From the NCBI GenBank assembly GCA_027487435.1, contig JAIYDP010000232.1, positions 1 to 32,428 of the forward strand: a stretch of DNA of 32,428 nucleotides, given 5' to 3'. The stretch is from Verrucomicrobiaceae bacterium. GTDB lineage: Bacteria; Verrucomicrobiota; Verrucomicrobiia; Verrucomicrobiales; Akkermansiaceae. Below the pieces are notes generated by a model. The model did not search any database. It worked only from the letters and a program-made list of their open reading frames with translations, and was not told the DNA's origin. The first letter of the stretch is position 1. Each line of letters begins with the position of its first letter. The position numbers and the translations under genes are program-made. Positions 1 to 9,100 of the stretch are shown piece by piece.

Positions 1-991
1 CCGTGTACGTATTTGCTGTATTTAGAGATAGCACTTGGGCACCAGTTTTGTTAAGTGATCCCGCACCGCTTATGGTTCCGTCGATTCGGCTAGTCCCACC
101 GTCGGCCTGATAGGTAAGGGTATTTGCACCAATACTGATTCCGCCGGTGATGATAAAGGTAGCATTGCCGTGGTTGTTGATGGTACTATCACCTGCGAGG
201 GTAATGTCGCCCGCCATCGTCTGGGCTAGCGTGTTGGTCGCATTTCCACCCGCCGTGCTAAGCCTGCCGTGGAGACTGAGGGGCTTGTTGATACTGTTGC
301 TGTTTGCGCCATTTCCCACTTGCACAAGCTGAAGATTGCTGGTTCCTCCGCCCGAGACAATCAGGGAAGACACTGTGCTCAATCCACTGTAGCTGCCAAT
401 TTGGAGAACACCTCCAGAAACTTCAAGAATGCCAGTCAAGGTGTTCGCTCCATTGAGACGGAAGGTACCGGTGCCAGTCTTGGTAAGATTGAAGGCCCCA
501 CTGATGATGCCAGGTATGTTGATGTTGTTCGTAGAGCTATTGCTCCAAGTTTGATTGGCTGCGAGGGCGATGTTGATAGCACCATAGGTAGCAGGTGTCT
601 CGCCAAGGGTAACGTTCCCTGCGCCGGATAGAACGGTAATACCACCAGAGCCAATCGTCAACGAGCGAGCCGCTGTAGTGCCAGATGCATTGGCACGGAA
701 AAGACTGGTTCCCGTAGATCCGAAAGTAAGTGATTTTGCCGAGCGATCTGCTGCCAATGTGATGATATTATTGGTGTTCGCCCCCGTTCGATTGAATGTC
801 AGATCATCATCAGCGCCTGGAACAGCCGCTGGATCCGGAGTTGTAGCTCCAGCCGCTGTGGTCCAAGCTGTGAGTGTAGCCCAGTTACCTGTTCCGCTAT
901 CCCAGAAGATGGGTATGGCGGAGGCATGCTGGGATAGAAGCGTTACTGAAAAAAGCGCGGCAAGGATGGGATTTTTATGATTTGGTTTCAT
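1..991 (-). CDS. PATR-repeat secreted protein, N-terminal part (truncated by window edge)
   Basis: An open frame of 330 codons starts at ATG 991 and runs off the left edge without a stop. It opens with a signal peptide (MKPNHKNPILAALFSVTLLS, cleavage likely after the following QHASA). A Trp-rich opening follows (WDSGTGNWATLTAW), like those that introduce PATR arrays in the two other giant proteins of this window. Gly/Ser/Thr/Asn-rich beta-strand repeats come next, with units such as LTKTGTGTFRLNGANTLTG and SLNKTGAQVLSLNTANTYT, the hallmark of the autotransporter-associated beta-strand family. No catalytic domain lies in the visible part. Family knowledge suggests a beta-helical extracellular stalk or passenger; the substrate and the C-terminus are unknown. 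No Shine-Dalgarno sequence precedes the ATG. The gene is transcribed away from the DUF1501 gene's 3' end, with 293 bp between them. Confidence 0.85.
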   Translation of the reverse strand, partial: MKPNHKNPILAALFSVTLLSQHASAIPIFWDSGTGNWATLTAWTTAAGATTPDPAAVPGADDDLTFNRTGANTNNIITLAADRSAKSLTFGSTGTSLFRANASGTTAARSLTIGSGGITVLSGAGNVTLGETPATYGAINIALAANQTWSNSSTNNINIPGIISGAFNLTKTGTGTFRLNGANTLTGILEVSGGVLQIGSYSGLSTVSSLIVSGGGTSNLQLVQVGNGANSNSINKPLSLHGRLSTAGGNATNTLAQTMAGDITLAGDSTINNHGNATFIITGGISIGANTLTYQADGGTSRIDGTISGAGSLNKTGAQVLSLNTANTYT

Positions 992-1026
992 TGAAGCAAT
1001 TGGGTATGTTGTGGATGTGAATTTGG

Positions 1027-1057
1027 GTTATACGCTGATTGGCTGTTGGGTTGGCAA
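1027..1057 (-). promoter_or_regulatory. possible sigma70-type promoter for the PATR gene
   Basis: Reading the minus strand, TTGCCA (1057-1052) and TATAAC (1032-1027) are separated by 19 bp, about 35 bp upstream of the ATG at 991. The -10 is good and the spacing is slightly long. This rests on consensus matching only. Confidence 0.2.
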
Positions 1058-1240
1058 CTTGCAATCAGTTCGTAAAGTCAATATTGACCCTGCAAACATT
1101 ACAGACTGATCATCAGGAGCAAGAAAAAAAATCGAAATTCTTGATGACGCTTTGTCACTCAAGGATTTTTCTAAGTTCATACAACATCAATGGATGCTGC
1201 GCACTGCAGCCATGAAACACCTTGCACATCATAGCCTGAA

Positions 1241-1257
1241 AGCGACTTTCTGTCGCT
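1241..1257 (-). terminator. stem-loop after the DUF1501 gene
   Basis: AGCGAC and GTCGCT form a perfect 6-bp stem around a 5-nt loop, 27 nt past the stop codon of the DUF1501 gene on its coding strand. The run after the stem is only a short TTTC, not a strong U-tract, so this could be a weak intrinsic terminator or a 3' stabilising hairpin. Confidence 0.35.
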
Positions 1258-1284
1258 CAACTTCAGACCTCGGGATTTATAATG

Positions 1285-2721
1285 TTACGTGAGGATATTC
1301 TTTACGACGTGACCATGGACGTCGGTCAGGCGGAAGTCGCGACCTTGCGCGCGGAAGGTGAGGCGTTCGTGATCGAAGCCTAGGCAGTGCAGCATCGTGG
1401 CTTGGATGTCGTGCACGTGGACAGGGTCTTTGGTAATGTTGTAGCCGAGATCGTCGGTGGCACCGTGGATAACCCCAGGCTTGATGCCCCCGCCTGCCAT
1501 CCACATGGTAAAGGCTTTCGGGTGGTGGTCGCGACCGCGGGATCGCCCGAGCGCTGCGTTGCTTTCGACCATCGGTGTGCGACCAAATTCTCCGCCCCAA
1601 GCGACGAGTGTTTCATCGAGCAGACCGCGGCGTTTGAGATCGATGACCAGCGCGGCGCTAGCTTGGTCCGTTTCTTTGCAATTTTTGCGGTGATTGCCGA
1701 CGACATCGCTGTGGGCATCCCAGCCTTCGTGGAAGATGTTGACGAAACGCACACCGCGCTCGATCATACGACGGGCCAGCAAACAAGCACGGGCAAAGGA
1801 AGGCACTGCAGGATCACAGCCGTAAAGGTCGAGCGTCTCTTTGGTTTCGCTGCGTAGATCCATGAGTTCGGGGGCGGAAGTCTGCATACGGAATGCCATT
1901 TCGTAGTTGGCGAGTCGCGTGGCGATTTCTGGGTCGCCGGTGTCGTTGAGGCGTTTGCGGTTGAGGGAACTGACGAGGTCAATAGTATCGCGCTGGAGGC
2001 TGGGGTCGATGCCTGCGGGATTGGTAACATTCAGAATAGCATCGCCCTGGTTGCGGAAACGTACGCCAGTGTAGGTGGAGGGAAGAAATCCACTGGACCA
2101 CAAGCCGCTGCCGCCGCTGATGCCAGCACCGGTGCTAAGGACAACGAAAGCCGGCAAATCGCTGGTGACGCAGCCGAGCCCGTAGGTGGCCCAAGATCCG
2201 AGACTCGGGCGACCGGGAACGGCAAATCCAGTCTGGAAAAAGGTCTGCGCTGGCGCATGATTGAACTGATCGGTGTAGCAGGAGCGAATCAGACAAATGT
2301 CATCGACGATTTTTGAGAGATACGGTAGGGTATCGGCAATTTCCATGCCAGACTGACCGTGACGAGCGAACTTGAATTGCGGTGCCATGACGGCGGCATC
2401 GGCACGGATGAAGGCGAGGCGCTGGCCTTCCGTTACCGAAGGCGGCAGCGGCTTGCCGTCGATTTTGATCAGGTCAGGTTTGTAATCGAAAAGATCCAGA
2501 TGGCTCGGCGCGCCAGCCATGAAGAGGTGGATGACAGATTTTGCCTTGGCGGCGTAATGGGACGGCTGTGGAGCCATGGGGTTGACGAAAACCGGAGCGG
2601 ACTGTGCACCGAGTCGGTCTGCTAACAAGCCGGCGAGAGCCATTTTCCCTAGGCCGATGCCACAATCGCGCAGGAAATGGCGACGGGTGATTTCGAGACC
2701 GTAGTTTTGTAGAGGATTCAT
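1285..2721 (-). CDS. DUF1501 family protein with Tat signal
   Basis: This 478-residue protein has a twin-arginine signal near the N-terminus (TRRHFLRDCGIG, RR at 13-14, then a hydrophobic stretch to about residue 34), so export of a folded protein is expected. DUF1501 belongs to the alkaline-phosphatase/sulfatase-like superfamily. Typical segments are visible: HLFMAGAPSHLDLFDYKP, the NPAGIDPSLQRD region, WDAHSDVVGNH, GGEFGRTPM and RGRDHHPKAFTMWMAGGGIK. The stop is TAA at 1287-1285. It lies 8 bp downstream of the DUF1549/DUF1553 gene on the same strand, the classic pairing in Planctomycetes and Verrucomicrobia, so the two are very likely one transcript. Substrate and reaction are unknown; the family is proposed to act in periplasmic or outer-membrane polymer processing. 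Length is normal and nothing looks broken. Confidence 0.93.
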   Translation of the reverse strand: MNPLQNYGLEITRRHFLRDCGIGLGKMALAGLLADRLGAQSAPVFVNPMAPQPSHYAAKAKSVIHLFMAGAPSHLDLFDYKPDLIKIDGKPLPPSVTEGQRLAFIRADAAVMAPQFKFARHGQSGMEIADTLPYLSKIVDDICLIRSCYTDQFNHAPAQTFFQTGFAVPGRPSLGSWATYGLGCVTSDLPAFVVLSTGAGISGGSGLWSSGFLPSTYTGVRFRNQGDAILNVTNPAGIDPSLQRDTIDLVSSLNRKRLNDTGDPEIATRLANYEMAFRMQTSAPELMDLRSETKETLDLYGCDPAVPSFARACLLARRMIERGVRFVNIFHEGWDAHSDVVGNHRKNCKETDQASAALVIDLKRRGLLDETLVAWGGEFGRTPMVESNAALGRSRGRDHHPKAFTMWMAGGGIKPGVIHGATDDLGYNITKDPVHVHDIQATMLHCLGFDHERLTFRAQGRDFRLTDVHGHVVKNILT

Positions 2722-2729
2722 AGGGTTGC

Positions 2730-5700
2730 TTAGCTTTTGGTGACAAATTCATCCATGTTCATCAAGGCACGAGCGACAGCGGTCCATGCGGCGCGGGAAA
2801 TGACGCTGTCGGCAGAACCTTTGGCAGCAAGGGCTTTTGCGGCATCGGGCGAGACAGTGAAACGTTGTTGTTGTTTTTGATAAAAATCAATGACCAGAGC
2901 CAGTTCGTCAGCCACCGGTGGGCGTGAAAAACAGCGCAGGAAAGCGCTGGTGGCGAGTTGTTCAGACGTGCCCGGAGTTGCGGCGAGCTGAGCGCCGAGC
3001 GCCTGCGCGGCCTCGATGATGGTCACATCGTTCAACAGCGACAAGGCCTGAAGAGGAGTGTTGGAAGTATCGCGCCTGACAATGCAAGCCTCGCCGGTAG
3101 GAGCGTCGAAGGTGTTAGCAAAAGCAAACGGGGCAGTGCGTTTGGCAAATGTGTAAAGGCTGCGGCGGTAACGATCTTCGCCGGTGCTAGTTTTCCAACT
3201 GAGACTACCAAAAGTGCCTTCGGTAGTGACATTTCCCGGCTGCGGTGGATACACGCTCGGGCCGAGCATTTTTTTGGAAAGCAGGCCAGCGGAGAGCAAT
3301 GCGGCATCGCGAACCTCTTCAGCTCCGAGGCGCAGACGAGGGCCGCGCCAGAGCCAGATGTTTTCGGGATCTTTCTCCTCACCAGCAGGATTTGAGGCGC
3401 TGGATTGCTTGTAGGTCTGGCTAGTGACGATGAGTCGATGGAGTTTTTTGAATGACCAGCCATCGTCCATGAAACGAATGGCCAACCAGTCCAGCAGTTG
3501 CGGATGGGATGGCAGGCTGCTTTGTAGGCCGAAGTCCTCCTGGGTCTTGACAATGCCACGTCCGAAAAATGTGCCCCAAGCACGATTCACCACCACGCGT
3601 GCCGTGAGTGGGTTGTCGCGACTCACGAGCCACTGCGCGAAGCCAAGGCGATTTTTCGGCGCACCATCAGGAAATGGCTGGAGAATGGAGAGCACTCCTG
3701 GCTCGACGGGCACGGTAGGTTGCGTCCATTCGCCACGATTGTGCAAATAGGTGGGGCGAGGATTTTGTGGCGGACGTTCCTGCATGACCAAAGTGGTGAG
3801 TGTGGATGGCGGGCGGCGCAACTCATCGATCTCCTTGCGCGCCGCGGCAAGTTCCGGCGTGGTGAGGAGGAACTCGTTTTTCAGTGCCTGCATCTCTGCC
3901 GCGGCGAGGTCGGGCTTGTGAATCAGCTCCTGGACGGCGGATGAGATTTTGCTAGCGACGACTTCACCGCCTTGGCTGGTGAGGGAAATGCGGAATTTCC
4001 CTAATGAACATGCGTAATGACGACCAAACATCATCGTCAGATTCAAGCGGGAAGCGGTGAGTGGTTTTTCCAACTGAAAAACGGCCTCATGCGCTCTCCC
4101 CTGCCCTTCCGCGCAACTCCATCCGGTTTCGGGATTTCCATCGATGGCGTAGCTAGCAGCGGCCTGATTGCCGAAATTGTTTTTGGCGTAACTTTCTGTC
4201 GCTTTGGCAATCGTAACAGGCTGACCATCCGCAGTAAGCTGGAATTCGCCCAGCAAGAAATCACCTTTTGGTCCCTCGTAGTAGCCCATCCCAGGGCCAC
4301 GACCTGGCAAACGCGGATCAGGCAGTGCTTCCAATCGAATGGCGGTGACGCCATCTGGGGTCTTGCCGAGGTCGATTTGATAGGTGTCCATCTTGGTGAT
4401 GTCGCCCGAAACGAAAACGGTTGCATCCTCTTGAATCGTGAGCAGCGGCAGATTGGAAGAAGCCTTTACGGGTTTGATGATCTGCCACTGTGCCGTTGAT
4501 GATTTCTGTGCAGTGAGCCATGCGGCGAAGGCTTTTTCTAACGATTCACGGCGAAGGGTTTCCACATCGCCGGTAGCATCTTTGACTGGCCACTTGAGCG
4601 GCAAATCGGCGAGTAATTTCTCTGCCTTAGCAGCGCGGGTGGCGGCTTCGCTCTGTTGCTTCGGGCTGGGCAATTCGATCTCCGGTTCATCGGCATTGTT
4701 GAGGAATGCCATCATGGAAAAGTATTCGCGGTGGAGGATGGGATCGTACTTGTGGGTGTGGCACTGGCAACATTGCAGAGTGAGTCCCAGCCAGGTAGCG
4801 CCGGTGGTGCCAACGCGATCGACCATAGCCAAGTAACGGAATTCTAACGGATCGATGCCGCCTTCTTCATTGAGCATGGTATTGCGATGAAAGCCGGTGG
4901 CGATGCGTTGCTCGGTGGTGGCATTGGGCAGAAGATCGCCGGCGATTTGCTCGATGGAAAATTGATCAAAGGGCATGTCCTTGTTGAGAGCCTTGATGAC
5001 CCAGTCACGATAAGGCCAGATCGTGCGCGGCTTGTCTTTTTCGTAGCCATTGGTATCGGCATAGCGGGCGAGATCGAGCCATTTGCGCGCCCAGCGTTCG
5101 CCGTATTGCGGGGATTCGAGCAAACGATCCACGGCATTTTCGTAAGCAAGCGGTGATGAATCGGCGAGGTATTTCGCCATCTCATCAGCGGTGGGAGGCA
5201 GGCCGACGAGATCGAAGCTGACGCGGCGAAAAAGCGCGGATTTTTCCGCTTGGGGCGATGCTTGCAAGCCGTTTTCCGCAAGGCTCGACTGCACAAAGGC
5301 ATCGATGGGATTGGCTGCATCAGACTTGGGCACCTGCGGCTTGACTGGCGGCACGAAGGCCCAATGTTTTTCGTATTTGGCACCGGAAGCGATCCATTGC
5401 TCAAGGATCTTGATTTGCTCGGGTTTGAGCGTTTTTTTGGTGGAGGGAGGCGGCATGACATCGTCCGGATCATGAGTGTAGAGACGTTTGATCAACTCGC
5501 TATTCGCTGGATCGCCAGGGATGATGGCGGGTTGGCCAGACTCCCCACCTTTTAGTGCGCCGTCTCTCTCGCTGAGCAGGAGTTCGCCCTTACGGCCTTG
5601 TTCATCTGGGCCGTGGCAGGAGAAACACATATCCGAGAGGATGGGGCGGACATCGCGACTGAACGAAGGCGTTTCCGCATGCGCGGCGATGACCATGCAA

Positions 5701-5738
5701 ATAAAACATGAAAGCTGTTGGAGGGCTTGACGGTGCAT
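2730..5738 (-). CDS. PSCyt1-PSCyt2-PSD1 protein (DUF1549/DUF1553) with cytochrome c-like motif
   Basis: The ATG at 5738 gives 1002 residues starting with a good signal peptide (MHRQALQQLSCFICMVIAA, then HAE). A longer frame to 5813 adds 25 residues that do not look like a leader and would overlap a palindrome at 5788-5807, so the internal start is preferred. Domains in order: PSCyt1 with a CxxCH haem-attachment motif (CFSCH, 38-42) and MPPP at about 95; PSCyt2/DUF1549 at about 138-345, containing a second CxxCH (CCQCHTHKYDP, about 323-333); a discoidin-like beta region at about 460-600 (DGNPETGWSC); and PSD1/DUF1553 at about 692-955 (NPLTARVVVNRAWGTFFGRG, RRDTSNTPLQALSLLND). The protein is predicted to be periplasmic. 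The family's biochemical role is unproven. It forms an operon with the downstream DUF1501 gene. Confidence 0.92.
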   Translation of the reverse strand: MHRQALQQLSCFICMVIAAHAETPSFSRDVRPILSDMCFSCHGPDEQGRKGELLLSERDGALKGGESGQPAIIPGDPANSELIKRLYTHDPDDVMPPPSTKKTLKPEQIKILEQWIASGAKYEKHWAFVPPVKPQVPKSDAANPIDAFVQSSLAENGLQASPQAEKSALFRRVSFDLVGLPPTADEMAKYLADSSPLAYENAVDRLLESPQYGERWARKWLDLARYADTNGYEKDKPRTIWPYRDWVIKALNKDMPFDQFSIEQIAGDLLPNATTEQRIATGFHRNTMLNEEGGIDPLEFRYLAMVDRVGTTGATWLGLTLQCCQCHTHKYDPILHREYFSMMAFLNNADEPEIELPSPKQQSEAATRAAKAEKLLADLPLKWPVKDATGDVETLRRESLEKAFAAWLTAQKSSTAQWQIIKPVKASSNLPLLTIQEDATVFVSGDITKMDTYQIDLGKTPDGVTAIRLEALPDPRLPGRGPGMGYYEGPKGDFLLGEFQLTADGQPVTIAKATESYAKNNFGNQAAASYAIDGNPETGWSCAEGQGRAHEAVFQLEKPLTASRLNLTMMFGRHYACSLGKFRISLTSQGGEVVASKISSAVQELIHKPDLAAAEMQALKNEFLLTTPELAAARKEIDELRRPPSTLTTLVMQERPPQNPRPTYLHNRGEWTQPTVPVEPGVLSILQPFPDGAPKNRLGFAQWLVSRDNPLTARVVVNRAWGTFFGRGIVKTQEDFGLQSSLPSHPQLLDWLAIRFMDDGWSFKKLHRLIVTSQTYKQSSASNPAGEEKDPENIWLWRGPRLRLGAEEVRDAALLSAGLLSKKMLGPSVYPPQPGNVTTEGTFGSLSWKTSTGEDRYRRSLYTFAKRTAPFAFANTFDAPTGEACIVRRDTSNTPLQALSLLNDVTIIEAAQALGAQLAATPGTSEQLATSAFLRCFSRPPVADELALVIDFYQKQQQRFTVSPDAAKALAAKGSADSVISRAAWTAVARALMNMDEFVTKS

Positions 5739-5787
5739 GAACTTCGAAAAGAACGTAGTCCGGAGAGCCAAACTTGCAAAAAATTTC

Positions 5788-5807
5788 ACTGTGATATTCC
5801 ACACAGT
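5788..5807. promoter_or_regulatory. palindromic operator candidate upstream of the DUF1549/DUF1553 gene
   Basis: ACTGTG and CACAGT form perfect 6-bp arms around 8 bp, 50 bp upstream of the preferred ATG at 5738. The core resembles a CRP/FNR-type half-site pair (TGTGA-N6-ACACA, one mismatch to symmetry). Placement just upstream of the preferred start is typical for an operator. No binding protein is identifiable from the window. Confidence 0.3.
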
Positions 5808-6069
5808 TTCCATGCCGAGTGCAGGAAAGGCGACGACTTCTTGGGAGAGGATGTGTTCTTTCGCCAGCAGGGCGCGAGGCCGTTGCAGAATGCAGCGATT
5901 CCTTAGCAGTATCTTTATCAGTGCTCATGATTTGCAGAAGATTCCCCAGGAAATCCGACACCTTACCACCCCAAGATTTCATGAACAGCACGGACGTAAA
6001 TAGGTTGGTTGCGACTCTGTGGCGTTTTTTTTCTGATCTCGGATTTATGGTAATCGAATGGTTTTGGTA

Positions 6070-6098
6070 TTGGATTTGAATTTTTTTTGAAATATGTC
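6070..6098 (+). promoter_or_regulatory. weak promoter candidate for the GH128 gene
   Basis: TTGGAT (6070-6075) and TATGTC (6093-6098) are spaced 17 bp apart, about 67 bp upstream of the ATG at 6166, with an AT-rich spacer. The -10 match is poor, so this is only suggestive. Confidence 0.2.
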
Positions 6099-6165
6099 GA
6101 GAAAAGAGTGAAAAAGGTCCGGTTGATGCTACTCTTGCCGAGAATTTTGCCAGTTTGAATCTTCA

Positions 6166-9100
6166 ATGAAAACCCATCATGTTTTTCTAGCGCGCTTTTT
6201 GTTGTGGCTGATGCTCATAGGTAGCATCGCGCTTCCGTTTCAGCAGGTAGGAGCGCAAGTGATTCAAGCGGGAGATGTTACCACGATACTTGGCCCGAGT
6301 TTTTTCGTCGATGATGCCTCAGACGGAGGAGGAGACACGGATATCAATCAGCCTTCGGTTCCCTCGTTTACGCGTCTCTTTAGCGGGCTTTTGACAGCCA
6401 ACCAAGGCCCAACGAGAGTGATTCTCACTGGCTTTGGTTTTGCGGCGCACACGAGCTCCACAGCCAATGATGCGGAATCGATAGCTGTAACATTTACCTA
6501 CTTGGGGGCTGATGAGGCCGTTGGAGGTGGTGATGATATTTTGATCGGAACGGCTACAGGAGATCTTACATTTACCGTTGGCGGCGAATACTCCTTTCGC
6601 TTTGCCTCACCTCTCACAGCAGATCTGCCGATCACGGGTCGTCGTTTCCGCATTCAAATTGCTCCCAGCAATGCCACCAACAATGGATCATTGAAACTGA
6701 AAACCGCGGCGCTGACGAGCGAGCCTTCCGTCACTGGAGCCAAGCTGAGTGTCGCGGGGATGACGACTCCGATGATTCGCCCAGGTCGCGTGAACCTCGC
6801 CAAGTTTCAGACTCCGCTCGTTAGTTCCACGAATGGACAGCGTCACGCAGGATATTTGACCGATGGCGTTACGGGAAATGACAATCGTTGGGAGAGCACG
6901 ACAGCTCAGTGGAGCAATGCGGTGATCGACTTTCCTTACCCAGTCGAAGTGGGCAGTTCGCATGTGTTTGCAGGCATCGATGATACTTTGCCGATAGCGA
7001 ATTATTCGATTCAATATTTCAATGGCACTATTTGGGTCACGGTTCCTGGTGCTTCGACTTCCAGTAATGCTAACGTCGAAAATCAATTCATCTTCGAATC
7101 CACGGTCACAGCTTCAAGGTTTCGATTGATCGCACAGGAAGCTCCGTTGCGCATTCGAGAATGGGCACTCTATCCACCCAACGGGCCGAGTGGTTTCCCT
7201 CTTGGCACGGATCTCAATCTGAATGTTGCTTACCAACGTGGAGTGGTCGCCACATCTCATACAGCCGGAAATTTCCCGCTTGAGGCTGTGGACGGAAGAA
7301 CGCACATTGGCTCGTTTTGGCGCACCACAGCGAGCGGTGTAAATACTCTCACCGTTGACTTGCAGGTGAATACGAAAATCGGCAGCGCACACCTCTACTC
7401 TGGTTCGCCAGGTGTTTCTCCCTTGCCCGCATTCGTCCTGCAATCGTGGAATGGAACCGCATGGCAAGATATTCCTGGTACTTCCGTCACGGGAAATACC
7501 TCAGCAGATCGTGTGATTTCATTTACGCCAGTCACCACCAGTCAAGTGCGCTTGCGTTTCACGAACCCCGGCACGACCACCATTCGCGAATGGCAAATTT
7601 TTCCCGCGAACACGGGAAATGTGGGCTACCCATTAGGAACCAGCACCATCGCTTCTGGCGCAGTAGCGAATTATGATACCTATCACGATGCCTTCTATCA
7701 AATTCGCAATCCCACCAGCAATCGATTCATCTCAGTCGCGAATGGAGCTGATCCCTCGCTGAGTTCCAGCGGACTGACTACCGCCCAAGGGCAATACCAA
7801 GTCCTTCTCAATCTCGCCGATGGCTCCTACCGTCTGCGCAATCGTTCCACGGGCAAATGCTTGTCTGGAGCTCAACTCTCCAAGGAACCAGGGCTGGCAC
7901 TTCAAGATGAAACCTACTTGGCACTTCCTCACCAAGATTGGATTCTCAGCCCTACCGGCACTGACACCTTTGAATTTATTAACCAATGGAGTGGCCTAGC
8001 CATCGATACACAAGGCGGAAGTACTGCGGCAAGCACGCCGCTGATTCAGAATACCGCTTCACGCTCCGCAACCCAGCGCTGGCAGATTGTTTATTCTGAA
8101 AAATATCCCAAAAAAGGCATTGGCGGCACCAACTTTGCTTATCCTACCGAATCCAAATGGGTCTATCGATGGGGGCCTGTTCCTATGGATCCGATTCCCT
8201 TCGATAGCAGTTTTTACCCTATGCAATGGGGCAGCTTTGCTTGGAACTTCATCAGCCACAATACGGCGTTTTGGCAATACTATCCCGAATGGCGCAGTCG
8301 GGCCGATGGCAATCATTTGATGGGCTTCAATGAGCCTGATCGGTTTGACCAAGCGGGACAAAGTCTCGATCCCGCAAATCCCAGCAACCTTGCGGCGTTT
8401 GACGCAAATCGTACCATTGCCGAATCGGTGCGACTCTGGCCGCGATTGCTGGCCTTGGATCAGCCTTTGGTTAGCCCCGTCCCTGCTTCTGATACCAGCA
8501 ATTGGTTTCCTGACTTTTACAGTCAAGCCGACAATCTCGGCTATCGCGTCGATTATACAGCCATTCACCTCTATCCTGGCCCCAGTTCGGGTTCGTCGAA
8601 TGGATTGATCAATTCGTTGCAAAATGCCTATAATAACTTCGATCGCCCTGTCTGGCTAACCGAATTCTCCTTTGTCGATTGGGGGAAAAACCAGTCATGG
8701 AGCGAAGAGGATAACTATCAAGCTCTCGCGGAATTTCTCTGGCGAGCCGAAGGTCTTCCATGGTTGCGAAAGTATGCGTTGTTTGTTTTTACCGAGAATG
8801 ATGAGTGGCCACAACCCGCGAATTCTTGGCAAAGTATCACTCCTGCACCGCGGTCAAATACCTATGATCGCAACGGCAATCTCACGGCCTTTGGCAAACT
8901 ATATGCTGGCTGGGATAATGACAATACGGTCAGAACCGAAAAAACGTATTTTCTGCACCATCGTGAATCACACAAACGACTCGCCAATCTCACAACTCAA
9001 GCTTCACCCGTCGGCAGAACGATTCGCACGGAGGGTCTTCTGGTGAACTGGACGCTCGTTTCTACCGGCGTGGCAAACCGTTTTTACGTGGTATCTTCCT

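Larger units (their letters stand above)
992..1284. other. intergenic region between the PATR gene and the DUF1501 gene
   Basis: No credible coding frame is present. The region holds the 5' flank of the minus-strand PATR gene (candidate promoter at 1027-1057) and, at its other end, a short stem-loop just past the DUF1501 stop (1241-1257). The rest is AT-richer than the flanking genes and shows nothing recognisable. Confidence 0.5.
5739..6165. other. divergent intergenic region between DUF1549 and GH128 genes
   Basis: This 427-bp region separates two divergently transcribed genes. Short frames on both strands have no recognisable content. It contains the palindrome at 5788-5807 near the minus-strand gene. 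A T-rich stretch at about 6020-6100 lies near the plus-strand gene, with a weak promoter candidate at 6070-6098. Confidence 0.5.

Noticed and set aside
5963..6166. 67-codon minus-strand frame in the divergent gap
   Set aside because: Lys/Asn-rich, no recognisable motif, and it occupies the likely promoter region of the GH128 gene.
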